Source of the DNA: Muribaculaceae bacterium
GTDB lineage: Bacteria; Bacteroidota; Bacteroidia; Bacteroidales; Muribaculaceae
Direction of reading: 5' to 3'
Length of the DNA: 64,000 nucleotides
NCBI GenBank assembly: GCA_023667285.1
Contig: JAMPAK010000002.1
Location: forward strand, 1-64,000
Shown here: positions 1 to 7,009 of the stretch, in pieces
Numbering within the stretch: the stretch's first letter is position 1
Layout: every line of letters begins with the position of its first letter
The notes under the pieces: model-generated
Databases searched by the model: none
What the model was told of the DNA's origin: nothing
What the model saw: the letters and a program-made list of their open reading frames with translations, nothing else
Made by a program: the position numbers and the translations under genes

Positions 1-24
1 GCTCTTCCTTGACAAAATATCAGT

Positions 25-390
25 TCAAGCCAGTCTGAGATTGGGGAGTACTATAATCTTTGCCGACTTCTCCCTGCGCTCACGCTTCTTGCGCTGCTCA
101 GCCGTCTCCGGCTGCTCCATCTGGTCAAGGAAGTCCTGCAAGGTCTTAATCTTGCGGTCAGAGCCGGACGTGTCAGCACCTCCACCGTCTGTTGTGGTAG
201 TGGTGGCAACCGGTGGCTTGTCGGTGTCGGTCGATGTCGTGGGACCGTCAGACGATGCCGGAGCGGTTGGTGCAGCTGTCGGTGTGGTTGGAGTCTGATT
301 CTGCACTCCATTAGGCTTAGGAGCAATAGTAGTATTGCCCTCCGGCTGTTGTGGATTGTCAAACCCTTTATTTTCTATTTCCTCTGCCAT
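25..390 (-). CDS. mobile-element protein, Pro/Thr-rich, unknown function
   Basis: A 121-residue protein lying 12 nt downstream of the interrupted phage-type gene and read in the same direction. Residues about 15-75 are low complexity (Pro, Thr, Ala, Asp, Gly), followed by a charged, probably helical segment (KIKTLQDFLDQMEQPETAEQ, then KKRERREKSAKII). Charged segments like this occur in small structural or scaffold-like proteins of Bacteroidetes phages and microviruses, but that comparison is from memory. The reading ends soon after KSAKII at a TGA at 25-27, which may be an early end compared with relatives. The rest of the element lies to the left of the window. Confidence 0.5.
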   Translation of the reverse strand: MAEEIENKGFDNPQQPEGNTTIAPKPNGVQNQTPTTPTAAPTAPASSDGPTTSTDTDKPPVATTTTTDGGGADTSGSDRKIKTLQDFLDQMEQPETAEQRKKRERREKSAKIIVLPNLRLA

Positions 391-402
391 ATCAATATCG
401 GT

Positions 403-900
403 TTAGAAAGCACCTGCAATACCTCCGGCGGCTTGCGCCACGCCCTGCACGGCTTGGCTGACGGCTTGTGCCTTACCCATTTCTACTTGGTTCAGAGCCT
501 CGGTCAACTGCGCGTCCCTCTGTTGATACTGCTGCTCAATGGCATCCTTACGCGCATCGGCATTGACGGCAATATTTGTGGTCGCTTGGGCGAGTGCCTC
601 ATTGTTCGCGGCCTTGGCAGCTGCGACACTCTCCTCCGTTCCGCCCATCACGGCTTGCGCCCCGGCGGCCTGTCGGTTGCGGTTCTTGATAGACTCCTCC
701 GTCCGCGTCAGTATCGCCTGTGCATCGGCTCGCTGTGTCGCGTCCTCGTTATATCTGCGGTCATACCAGTCTTAGTTTTTCCGTTGCTGTTCCTGAATGT
801 TATTCTTTACTTTCTTCATTGCCTTGGATGCGCTGATACCACCGAAGATGCTGCCCGAAGCTCCGAGTGCGCCACCCACTATGCCTCCGAATAAACCCAT
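403..900 (-). pseudogene. phage/microvirus pilot-like structural protein, interrupted by TAA
   Basis: Read on the minus strand from ATG at 898-900, the frame gives MGLFGGIVGGALGASGSIFG and a basic stretch ending QEQQRKN, then an in-frame TAA (772-774, codon 43). The same frame continues without another stop as DWYDRRYNEDATQRADAQ and GGTEESVAAAKAANNEALAQ to the TAA at 403, for 165 residues in total. The Gly-rich N-terminus, the conserved-looking DWYDRRYNED segment and the Gln/Ala-rich helical tail resemble small internal virion or DNA-pilot proteins of Bacteroidetes-infecting phages. CAA to TAA is the simplest explanation of the stop. Translation might restart near 651, but a decayed gene is more likely. 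The exact phage family is not certain. Confidence 0.6.
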
Positions 901-919
901 ATTGTTGTGTTGTTTGAGT

Positions 920-985
920 TACAAAACTTAAAAATCGTGCGCTAATTTAAGGACGTATCTTTGCATCGGACTTTTAAGTTTTGTA
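920..985. repeat. 14-bp inverted repeat flanking the divergent promoter region
   Basis: TACAAAACTTAAAA (920-933) and its exact reverse complement (972-985) flank 38 bp that contain the TATCTTTG box of the rightward gene. The arrangement lies between two divergent element genes and suits an operator. The core CAAAACTTAAAA occurs again at 1946-1957 in front of the next promoter. Confidence 0.7.
956..963 (+). promoter_or_regulatory. Bacteroidetes -7 box (TATCTTTG) of the 990 gene
   Basis: TATCTTTG followed by CA matches the TAnnTTTG box of the primary Bacteroidetes sigma factor. It lies 26 nt before the ATG at 990. The 14-bp repeat half CAAAACTTAAAA ends 22 nt upstream, covering the -33 region. 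Confidence 0.6.
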
Positions 986-989
986 GCAC

Positions 990-1322
990 ATGGCAAAAGG
1001 TAAGAAAACAGGTGGCCGACAGAAAGGCACACCCAACAAGGACAACCCCCTTAAAGATTATCTTCGCGCTCATAGCATCAAATTCTTTGAGCCGAAAGAG
1101 CAAGTTGATGAGGAGACCGGACAAAAGTTCATCGCTTCCGACTTTGATATAGCGATGGCGGCTCTTGCTCCCGATGACCTCGTGGCAGCCGAATTGAAGC
1201 TGCTCGAATTCCACACGCCCAAGATGAAAGCCGTTGAAGTTGACATGGACGTGCATGGAACAGTCCACACCATCGAGGACACCCTCAAGGAACTCTGTGG
1301 CGAGACTGACGAGGACGATTAG
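990..1322 (+). CDS. small phage-type protein with GGRQKGTPNK N-terminus
   Basis: A 110-residue acidic protein starting MAKGKKTGGRQKGTPNK. This basic, glycine-containing N-terminus is typical of small DNA-associated proteins in Bacteroidetes phages and mobile elements, sometimes annotated as small terminase-like. The body (residues about 40-95) is predicted helical, and the tail ETDEDD is strongly acidic. It is transcribed divergently from the structural-type genes on its own promoter (956-963) and is followed by two hairpins, the second with a T-run. The function is not established; a packaging or DNA-binding role is inference only. Confidence 0.65.
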   Translation: MAKGKKTGGRQKGTPNKDNPLKDYLRAHSIKFFEPKEQVDEETGQKFIASDFDIAMAALAPDDLVAAELKLLEFHTPKMKAVEVDMDVHGTVHTIEDTLKELCGETDEDD

Positions 1323-1428
1323 CCCTGCGCGTCTATTTATCTACTTTTAGACGCTGCAATCCCAACCAAGCAATTCTGAACTACTTTTCATAGACGAATT
1401 TATTAGTGAATAGTGTAGAGCGACTTGT

Positions 1429-1450
1429 CTGCGAAGATAGGTCGCTTTTT
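1429..1450 (+). terminator. T-tailed hairpin after the 990 gene
   Basis: AGCGAC (1429-1434) pairs with GTCGCT (1441-1446) and is followed by a T-run to 1450. An earlier hairpin, GCGTCTA/TAGACGC at 1329-1354, directly follows the stop codon and may act with it. Confidence 0.5.
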
Positions 1451-1465
1451 CAATGCTTTAGCACC

Positions 1466-1641
1466 TGCCGAACCTTAACCGAGATAAAACCAAAAGCGAA
1501 CCGAAACGTAACCAAACAATAACCAAAACCTAAACAAACCTTAACCAATGGTTTTTTATTTACGCGCTTTTCAGTAACCGAACCTTAACCAAAGCCTAAC
1601 CGAGATAAAACCAAAAGCGAACCGAAACGTAACCTTCACGC
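1466..1641. repeat. 11-bp phased AACC repeat (iteron-like) array
   Basis: AACC starts at 1477, 1488, 1499, 1510, 1521, 1543, 1576, 1587, 1598, 1609, 1620 and 1631, all in one 11-nt register; the unit at 1532 reads AAAC and the one at 1466 TGCC. Two units (1554 and 1565) are replaced by T-rich sequence. The consensus is roughly AACCRAAANNN. Within the array, 35 bp at 1479-1513 are repeated exactly at 1600-1634 (offset 121 = 11 x 11). An 11-nt period is not a coding period, so this is a DNA-level signal with a protein-binding face near helical phase. Confidence 0.85.
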
Positions 1642-1651
1642 GCGCGCGGTC

Positions 1652-1740
1652 GGATATATCCTTTTTATGGATAAAGGAAGAATATATTAAGTCGAATATA
1701 TTCTATGGATAAAGGAAGAAAAATATAATCAATATTTTTC
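1652..1740. repeat. AT-rich block with palindromes beside the phased array
   Basis: It contains GGATATATCC (1652-1661), TATGGATAAAGGAAGAA twice (1666-1682 and 1704-1720), GAATATATT twice with the second inside the palindrome GAATATATTC (1694-1703), and a perfect 9-bp stem GAAAAATAT/ATATTTTTC (1718-1740). The composition and position suit a DNA unwinding element next to iterons, but this is inference. Confidence 0.6.
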
Positions 1741-1945
1741 TATGGAGTCGGAGTCGTTACGCGCATACACGCGCGAGGTTTTCCGACGACGCCGACGATT
1801 AAAAAAATAATTTTTGAAATTTTTCTTTTTTTGGCTGACGCGATGGAGGCATTAGTCGCGGATGAAGAGAAAAAGAAAAAGTTGCGCGAAAAAGAAAAAG
1901 AGAACGCCCGGCTCTGAAAAAATCAAAGTCGGGCGAAACGGTTTT

Positions 1946-2002
1946 CAAAACTTAAAAGATGGGGCCGGGCCGCGCGGTTTACCTTTGCAGGTGAATATTC
2001 AC
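1946..2002 (+). promoter_or_regulatory. promoter and palindromic operator before the 2019 gene
   Basis: The TACCTTTG -7 box (1980-1987) is followed by GCA. CAAAACTTAAAA (1946-1957) ends 22 nt upstream, the same placement as at the 990 promoter. The palindrome GTGAATATTCAC (1991-2002) covers the expected start of transcription and is a natural operator candidate. Confidence 0.6.
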
Positions 2003-2018
2003 CAAAATCATTTCTGAA

Positions 2019-2258
2019 ATGGACAAAACAAAAATCGAGACTCGACTTTCGGAAGGGAGCGAGTCAACTGTTCTCTCAACGTCTTTCAACAGACGATTGC
2101 TGTGCAGTCTTGCAAAGGCCGCTTATGACGGTAATACGAAACTCACAATCATCGTGGGTGACAACCTATCGGATTGGGATGTTGATGTCATCAGAGCAGA
2201 AGCACCACACAATGTCGCTTTCGATTATTCACGCTGTGATTTTCCAAAACATGAATGA
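2019..2258 (+). CDS. small mobile-element protein, unknown
   Basis: A 79-residue protein (MDKTKIETRLSEGSES...) with no family I can name. The centre (KLTIIVGDNLSDWDVDVI) reads like a beta-strand, turn and helix. It has its own promoter with a palindrome at the predicted transcription start. Its stop overlaps the next start (ATGA at 2255-2258), so the two genes should be translated together. Position between a repeat array and the recombinase suggests an accessory or control role, which is inference. Confidence 0.55.
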   Translation: MDKTKIETRLSEGSESTVLSTSFNRRLLCSLAKAAYDGNTKLTIIVGDNLSDWDVDVIRAEAPHNVAFDYSRCDFPKHE

Positions 2259-2467
2259 ACATGAAGCAGATAATCGCAAATGCCCGCGCCAAGTACTTTG
2301 ACAAGTTCGTTGGCGACATAGTGACGAACAAGGGTTATTCGCCCGAGACAGAAGCCCTCCATCCCAACGGATGGTGTGGCATGACTCCCGATGAAGCGAT
2401 GGAGTTAGCCGACAAGATTGTCGATTGGCTCTACTCACCACACGAACAGACAAAGCAGGAGGATTAA
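2255..2467 (+). CDS. small mobile-element protein, unknown
   Basis: A 70-residue protein (MNMKQIIANARAKYFDKFVG...) coupled to the preceding gene by a 4-nt ATGA overlap. The middle contains a PDEAMELADKIVDWL helix. It ends on a TAA (2465-2467) that overlaps the TAA of the convergent recombinase gene, so the two transcription units meet head-on with no spacer. No function can be assigned. Confidence 0.5.
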   Translation: MNMKQIIANARAKYFDKFVGDIVTNKGYSPETEALHPNGWCGMTPDEAMELADKIVDWLYSPHEQTKQED

Positions 2468-3957
2468 AACCCCTTGCCCTTTGTGCGCTCATACACCACC
2501 TCGCGGTCGGTGTCAAGATTTTTGATTCGGAACTGCACGGCACATTTCTCCGGGATAGTGTCGGGCAGTTTCTTCGCAAGTAGGGCTATGACCTCCTCAA
2601 CCGTGTGGAAGCCTATGTCGCTGACCTCTGCCAACACCTCGCCACGGAAGTATGCCCTTGCATACACCATCATCTTGGGCGAAAGCCGGAACAGAGTGTC
2701 TTTCGGCTCGTCAACATCGTGGGCGTTACCCTGCTTGCTCTTGGCCGTTGAGAAGAAGATAAAGTCAATGACCTTGGCATTCAACTCCCACGCCGGACTG
2801 AAGTCCAGTTTGATGTAGCCTCGTGTGATTGTGTGGCCGTGGCTGTGGTTCATGCCGAATGCCACGTCAGCAATGCTTGCTCCGCAGTCGTTCTGCGCGG
2901 TCGTACCCCAAGTATGCCGGAACGTGTAGGCGCAATACCTGTCCTCCTTGGGAATGCCCATGCTCTTGCACACCTGCTTGATGCCTGTGTTCACGTTGGC
3001 GTTGAAACTGTCTGCCGATGAGAAACGCTTGTGAAACGTGAACATGAAGGGGTCATCGTCCGCAGCTCTGTATTTCTCAACCAACGGCTGAATGATAGGC
3101 TCAACCCTCATCTCGATGTACGCATCATCAGTCCTCGCCTTGCGAGTCTTAGCCCTGCGGTAGCCGATTACCCCATCGTGGTAGTCGGTTTTCTTCATCT
3201 CGTAGAGGTCAATAGTGTTGATACCTGCAAGGCAGAGAATCATCTTCGCCACATCTCGAGCCAGTTCGGGCAGAGGGTCAATCATGCGAGTTTGGGGGAG
3301 TGGGGCAGAGAAGAATGCCCGGCACTGCTCCGCGCTGATGGCTTTCTTCTCGGCTCGATCCGCTTGCGGAATCTTCACCTTGCCCCACGGATTGGTCTTG
3401 ATGCGGATGATGCCGTTGTCGTAGTCGTTGTATTCGGCAACAGCAGCTCTGAACACCTGCCTCATGTTCACCGGGTACATCTCCTTTGCCCGGCGAGTAG
3501 CCTCCAACGACTTTATCCAGCGGTTCACCTGCACGGAGGTCAGTTGTGAGAACATGATTTGGTTCGTGCCAAAGAAACGCTCCATGTGTTGCAGGGCGAG
3601 TTTGTAGTTCTTCGCGTTGCGCATCTGCCCGTTGTCAATCATGCGGTCGATGTGCAGACGCGCATAATCGCTGAAGCAGATGTCATCGTTGCCCTTCATC
3701 AGATAGTCTACCACTTCCGCGACCGTCCATTTGCTGATGTCCTTGCGGTTCAGTCTGTCGTTGTAGTCCATGATGAGGGCTGAGCAGTAGTTCTGCACAT
3801 AGGGGTCTTTAATCTCGTTGGTCTTGGTCAGCTCCTTTCGTGTGACCATCTTGTCGGTCTTGATGTATCCGTGGCACCGGTTGTGGGTAACGCGGATATA
3901 GACCTGCAAGAATCCGTCCTTGCGCTCACCGCGCACAGTGGGTTTGAATGTTGCCAT
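2464..3957 (-). CDS. tyrosine recombinase/integrase with C-terminal extension
   Basis: A 497-residue phage-integrase-fold protein. The N-terminal arm-binding part (about 1-90) begins MATFKPTVRGERKDG, the SAM-like core-binding part spans about 90-190, and the catalytic domain about 205-385. In the catalytic domain Lys270 (RRAKTRK), Arg347 and His348 (YTFRHTW), His371 and the presumed nucleophile Tyr381 (RGYIK) can be seen. The first catalytic Arg is replaced in GINTIDL (245-251; Asn247), as in a large Bacteroidetes subfamily, and the box-II His is Tyr344. After Tyr381 another 116 residues follow, longer than the roughly 400-residue relatives I know. Four TGTACAC sites lie upstream. It most likely integrates and excises the element at 1-4150. 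Confidence 0.88.
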   Translation of the reverse strand: MATFKPTVRGERKDGFLQVYIRVTHNRCHGYIKTDKMVTRKELTKTNEIKDPYVQNYCSALIMDYNDRLNRKDISKWTVAEVVDYLMKGNDDICFSDYARLHIDRMIDNGQMRNAKNYKLALQHMERFFGTNQIMFSQLTSVQVNRWIKSLEATRRAKEMYPVNMRQVFRAAVAEYNDYDNGIIRIKTNPWGKVKIPQADRAEKKAISAEQCRAFFSAPLPQTRMIDPLPELARDVAKMILCLAGINTIDLYEMKKTDYHDGVIGYRRAKTRKARTDDAYIEMRVEPIIQPLVEKYRAADDDPFMFTFHKRFSSADSFNANVNTGIKQVCKSMGIPKEDRYCAYTFRHTWGTTAQNDCGASIADVAFGMNHSHGHTITRGYIKLDFSPAWELNAKVIDFIFFSTAKSKQGNAHDVDEPKDTLFRLSPKMMVYARAYFRGEVLAEVSDIGFHTVEEVIALLAKKLPDTIPEKCAVQFRIKNLDTDREVVYERTKGKGF

Positions 3958-4036
3958 GTCTTCTGTGTTCCTATTGTTTGTTAATATTCTTGTTTGAAAA
4001 ATTCTATATCAATCGTTGCCACTGAACATTACGGCT

Positions 4037-4098
4037 TGTACACGCATCTGTACACGGCTGTACACAGACCTCAAAAAAGTGTGTCACATTCTGTACAC
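4037..4098. repeat. four TGTACAC sites upstream of the recombinase gene
   Basis: TGTACAC occurs at 4037, 4049, 4059 and 4092. The core TGTACA is itself a palindrome. The cluster starts 80 nt upstream of the recombinase start, at the element edge. It could hold recombinase arm sites, excisionase sites or an autorepressor operator. Confidence 0.6.
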
Positions 4099-4157
4099 TT
4101 TTCCGCGCATTTGGACTCACAAAGTGATGCCAAATGAACGAACCCCCTAAGAATACA

Positions 4158-4198
4158 TTAGGCTGTAACCGCCTTTTTATTGGCGAGTTACAGCCTAA
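4158..4198 (-). terminator. long stem-loop after ppdK
   Basis: TTAGGCTGTAACCGCC pairs with GGCG, a bulged A and GTTACAGCCTAA around an 8-nt loop. It starts 26 nt after the ppdK stop. It lacks a clear U-run on the minus strand, so it may be a 3'-end stabiliser rather than a classical terminator. It also marks the chromosome side of the mobile element. Confidence 0.6.
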
Positions 4199-4223
4199 CT
4201 GTCTGTTATAGAGCGTTAACCGC

Positions 4224-6938
4224 TTAATCTTCGATGGCAGCCTGGGCCGCTGCGACGCGGGCGATAGGCACACGGAAGGGTGAGCATGAGACGTAGTTCA
4301 TGCCAAGCTTGGCGCAGAACTTCACTGACGAGGGTTCACCTCCATGTTCCCCACAGATGCCGACCTTGAGATCGGGGTTGGTGGAGCGGCCTTTCTTGAC
4401 ACCCATCTCTACGAGCTGGCCTACGCCCTCCTGGTCGAGGACCTCGAAGGGATCAGTTTTGATGATGCCATGTTCCTTGTAGAACTTAAGGAACTTGGGT
4501 GCGTCATCGCGCGAGAATCCGAATGTCATCTGGGTGAGGTCATTGGTGCCAAATGAGAAGAACTCGGCTACCTCTGCAATCTGGTTGGCTACGAGGGCTG
4601 CACGGGGAACCTCAATCATGGTACCAACCTTGTAGGTCACGGTGTGGCCAACTTCCTCAAACACCTTGGCTGCAGTGAGGTGGATCACCTCAGCCTGGTT
4701 CTGAATCTCCTTGAGTGAGCCTACGAGAGGAATCATAATCTCAGGATGGACGTCGATGCCACGGGCCTTCACTGCGAGAGCCGCCTCGATGATGGCACGG
4801 GTCTGCATCTCGGTGATCTCGGGATATGTGATGCCAAGACGGCAGCCACGGTGACCGAGCATTGGGTTAAACTCTTCGAGAGAGTCTACCTTAGCCTTTA
4901 CTTCCTCAAGTGTGAGACCCATTTCCTCAGCGAGTTCCTTCTGTGTGGCTGTCTGATGAGGCACAAACTCGTGCAACGGGGGATCAAGGAGGCGGATTGT
5001 GACTCCATAGCCATCCATTGCCTCAAAGATACCTTCGAAGTCTCCACGCTGCATGGGGAGGAGCTTGGCTAGTGCACGGCGACGTCCCTCTACATCAGAT
5101 GAAAGAATCATCTCGCGGACAGCCTTGATGCGGTCACCCTCGAAGAACATGTGCTCTGTACGGCAGAGACCGATGCCCTGGGCGCCGAATTCGCGAGCCT
5201 TCTTAGCATCGCGAGGTGAGTCAGCGTTAGTGCGGACAAGTGTCTTTGTATATTTGGCTGCAAGGTTCATGATTGCGCCGAAGTCGCCTCCAAGTTCGGG
5301 ATCGGTTGTGGGGACTTGTCCGTCGTAAACATCGCCTGTTGAACCGTTGAGTGAGATCCAATCACCCTCCTTATATGTCTTACCGCCCATCTCGACGGTC
5401 TTAGCCTTGTAATCGACACGGATTTCGCCAGCGCCAGATACGCAGCACTTGCCCATGCCGCGGGCTACGACAGCAGCGTGAGATGTCATACCGCCACGCA
5501 TTGTCAGGATGCCCTGAGAAACTGCCATGCCACGGAGATCCTCAGGAGAGGTCTCGATGCGGACAAGGACAACTTTACGCTTCTTCTCAGCCCAAGACTC
5601 GGCCTCGTCAGCAGAGAAGACAATCTGACCGCAGGCTGCACCGGGAGATGCGGGGAGACCCTTGGCCACAACCTTTGCACGCTTGAGGGCGTTTTTGTCG
5701 AACACCGGGTGGAGGAGTTCGTCGAGTTTCTGGGGCTCCATTCGGAGGAGTACAGTCTTCTCATCAATCTCGCCTGCGCGGAGAAGATCCATGGCAATCT
5801 TGACCATGGCAGCGCCGGTGCGCTTGCCGTTGCGGGTCTGGAGCATCCAGAGTTTGCCGTCCTGAATGGTGAACTCCATATCCTGCATGTCCTTATAGTA
5901 GTCCTCGAGTTTGCCTGCGATGGAGATGAGTTCGGCAGCACATATGGGCATTGACTCTTCGAGTGAGGGATATTTTGCCACGCGCTCGGCCTCTGATATG
6001 CCCTGGAGTGCAGCCCAGCGGCGTGAACCCTCAACGGTGATCTGCTGAGGTGTGCGGATACCGGCCACCACATCCTCGCCCTGAGCGTTGATGAGGTATT
6101 CGCCGTTAAAGATGTTCTCACCGGTGGCGGCGTCACGGCTGAAGGCTACACCTGTCGCTGAGTTGTCGCCCATATTGCCATAAACCATCGCCTGGACATT
6201 GACAGCAGTCCCCCACTCTTCTGGAATCTGGTTCATGCGGCGATAGAGGATGGCACGCTCGTTCATCCATGAGTCGAAGACAGCACAGATGCCGCCCCAC
6301 AACTGTTCCCAAGCGTCGTCAGGGAAATCCTTCTTTGTATATTCCTTCACAGCAGCCTTGAAGAGTTTGACAAGCTGCTTAAGGTCGTCGACGTTCAGGT
6401 CTGTGTCGAGTTTGACACCCTTCTCCTCCTTAACCTTGTCCATGATCTCCTCGAAGGGATCGATGTCGGTCTTCGACTTGGGCTTCATGCCGAGCACAAC
6501 GTCGCCATACATCTGTACGAAGCGACGGTAGCTGTCCCATGCGAAACGAGGGTTGCCGCTCTTCTCAGCCAGCGACTCCACAGTGGCATCGTTCATACCG
6601 AGGTTTAGCACAGTGTCCATCATGCCGGGCATAGATGCGCGGGCACCTGAACGGACAGAAACGAGAAGAGGATTGGAGGGGTCATTGAACTTCTTGCCGG
6701 TGAGTTTCTCTACATGCTCGATGGCAGCGTGTACATCTTTGTCAAGACGCTTCACAACTTCATCGCGGCCATACTGAGTATACTCGGTGCAGACCTCTGT
6801 GGTGATGGTGAAACCGGGAGGCACCGGCATACCGAGCAGATTCATCTCGGCAAGGTTCGCACCTTTGCCGCCAAGGAGATTGCGCATTGAGGCATTACCC
6901 TCAGCCTTGCCGTCTCCAAACGTATAGACTCTTTTCAT
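4224..6938 (-). CDS. ppdK: pyruvate, phosphate dikinase
   Basis: A 904-residue protein of normal length for the family. It interconverts pyruvate + ATP + Pi and phosphoenolpyruvate + AMP + PPi in the cytoplasm. The N-terminal ATP-grasp part starts MKRVYTFGDGKAEGN and carries the glycine loop RNLLGGKGANLAEM. The phosphohistidine site is GGMTSHAAVVARGMGKCC. The C-terminal PEP-utilising barrel includes GLCRTEHMFF and the catalytic-Cys motif GICGEHGGEP. The open frame extends to 7040, but MKRVYTF at 6938 is the conserved start and the longer reading would run through the promoter. It is transcribed alone. In anaerobic Bacteroidales it serves glycolysis or gluconeogenesis with PPi. Confidence 0.97.
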   Translation of the reverse strand: MKRVYTFGDGKAEGNASMRNLLGGKGANLAEMNLLGMPVPPGFTITTEVCTEYTQYGRDEVVKRLDKDVHAAIEHVEKLTGKKFNDPSNPLLVSVRSGARASMPGMMDTVLNLGMNDATVESLAEKSGNPRFAWDSYRRFVQMYGDVVLGMKPKSKTDIDPFEEIMDKVKEEKGVKLDTDLNVDDLKQLVKLFKAAVKEYTKKDFPDDAWEQLWGGICAVFDSWMNERAILYRRMNQIPEEWGTAVNVQAMVYGNMGDNSATGVAFSRDAATGENIFNGEYLINAQGEDVVAGIRTPQQITVEGSRRWAALQGISEAERVAKYPSLEESMPICAAELISIAGKLEDYYKDMQDMEFTIQDGKLWMLQTRNGKRTGAAMVKIAMDLLRAGEIDEKTVLLRMEPQKLDELLHPVFDKNALKRAKVVAKGLPASPGAACGQIVFSADEAESWAEKKRKVVLVRIETSPEDLRGMAVSQGILTMRGGMTSHAAVVARGMGKCCVSGAGEIRVDYKAKTVEMGGKTYKEGDWISLNGSTGDVYDGQVPTTDPELGGDFGAIMNLAAKYTKTLVRTNADSPRDAKKAREFGAQGIGLCRTEHMFFEGDRIKAVREMILSSDVEGRRRALAKLLPMQRGDFEGIFEAMDGYGVTIRLLDPPLHEFVPHQTATQKELAEEMGLTLEEVKAKVDSLEEFNPMLGHRGCRLGITYPEITEMQTRAIIEAALAVKARGIDVHPEIMIPLVGSLKEIQNQAEVIHLTAAKVFEEVGHTVTYKVGTMIEVPRAALVANQIAEVAEFFSFGTNDLTQMTFGFSRDDAPKFLKFYKEHGIIKTDPFEVLDQEGVGQLVEMGVKKGRSTNPDLKVGICGEHGGEPSSVKFCAKLGMNYVSCSPFRVPIARVAAAQAAIED

Positions 6939-6980
6939 TTTAATAATTAGTATTGATAATTTTTGTAATTGTTCCGAGTA

Positions 6981-7003
6981 ACAACAAGGGGTTGCCTTGT
7001 TGT
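6981..7003 (-). other. 5'-UTR hairpin of ppdK mRNA
   Basis: ACAACAAGG (6981-6989) pairs perfectly with CCTTGTTGT (6995-7003) around a 5-nt loop. The predicted transcription start from the -7 box at 7010-7017 is at about 7003, so the mRNA would begin with this stem. A 5'-terminal stem of this kind usually protects mRNA, but a regulatory role is possible. Confidence 0.6.
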
Positions 7004-7009
7004 GATTTG

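Larger units (their letters stand above)
1323..2018. other. 700-bp non-coding region of the mobile element (origin/control-like)
   Basis: No convincing gene is seen here. In order it contains a 7-bp stem hairpin (1329-1354), a T-tailed hairpin (1429-1450), an 11-bp phased repeat array (1466-1641), an AT-rich palindromic block (1652-1740), an imperfect CGCCCG/CGGGCG stem (about 1905-1936), a copy of CAAAACTTAAAA (1946-1957), a -7 box (1980-1987) and a 12-bp palindrome (1991-2002). Repeats beside AT-rich palindromes suggest a replication origin or a recombination control region. No Rep protein is visible in the part of the element inside the window. Confidence 0.55.

Noticed and set aside
25-60. 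Possible frameshifts restoring a longer C-terminus of the Pro/Thr-rich protein
   Set aside because: Another frame reads ISDWLELIFCQ near the end, faintly like phage relatives I remember, but two indels would be needed. Too weak.
349-894. 181-residue plus-strand open frame opposite the phage structural-type gene
   Set aside because: Cys/Leu-rich composition, no family pattern, and it is antisense to a frame with recognisable phage-type sequence. It is a shadow.
403-900. Stop-codon recoding (TAA as Gln) in the phage-type gene
   Set aside because: Known recoding in gut phages concerns TAG or TGA, and neighbouring element genes end on normal TAA, TAG and TGA stops.
1466-1641. CRISPR-like reading of the repeat array
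   Set aside because: Units are 11 bp in direct contact with no spacers, and there are no cas genes.
1843-1917. 24-codon open frame (MEALVADEEKKKK...) in the non-coding region
   Set aside because: Very short, no ribosome-binding or promoter signal. The Lys/Glu run could be the remnant of a longer gene but cannot be supported.
5478-5954. 158-residue plus-strand open frame inside ppdK
   Set aside because: Antisense to a conserved catalytic region, with no family pattern.
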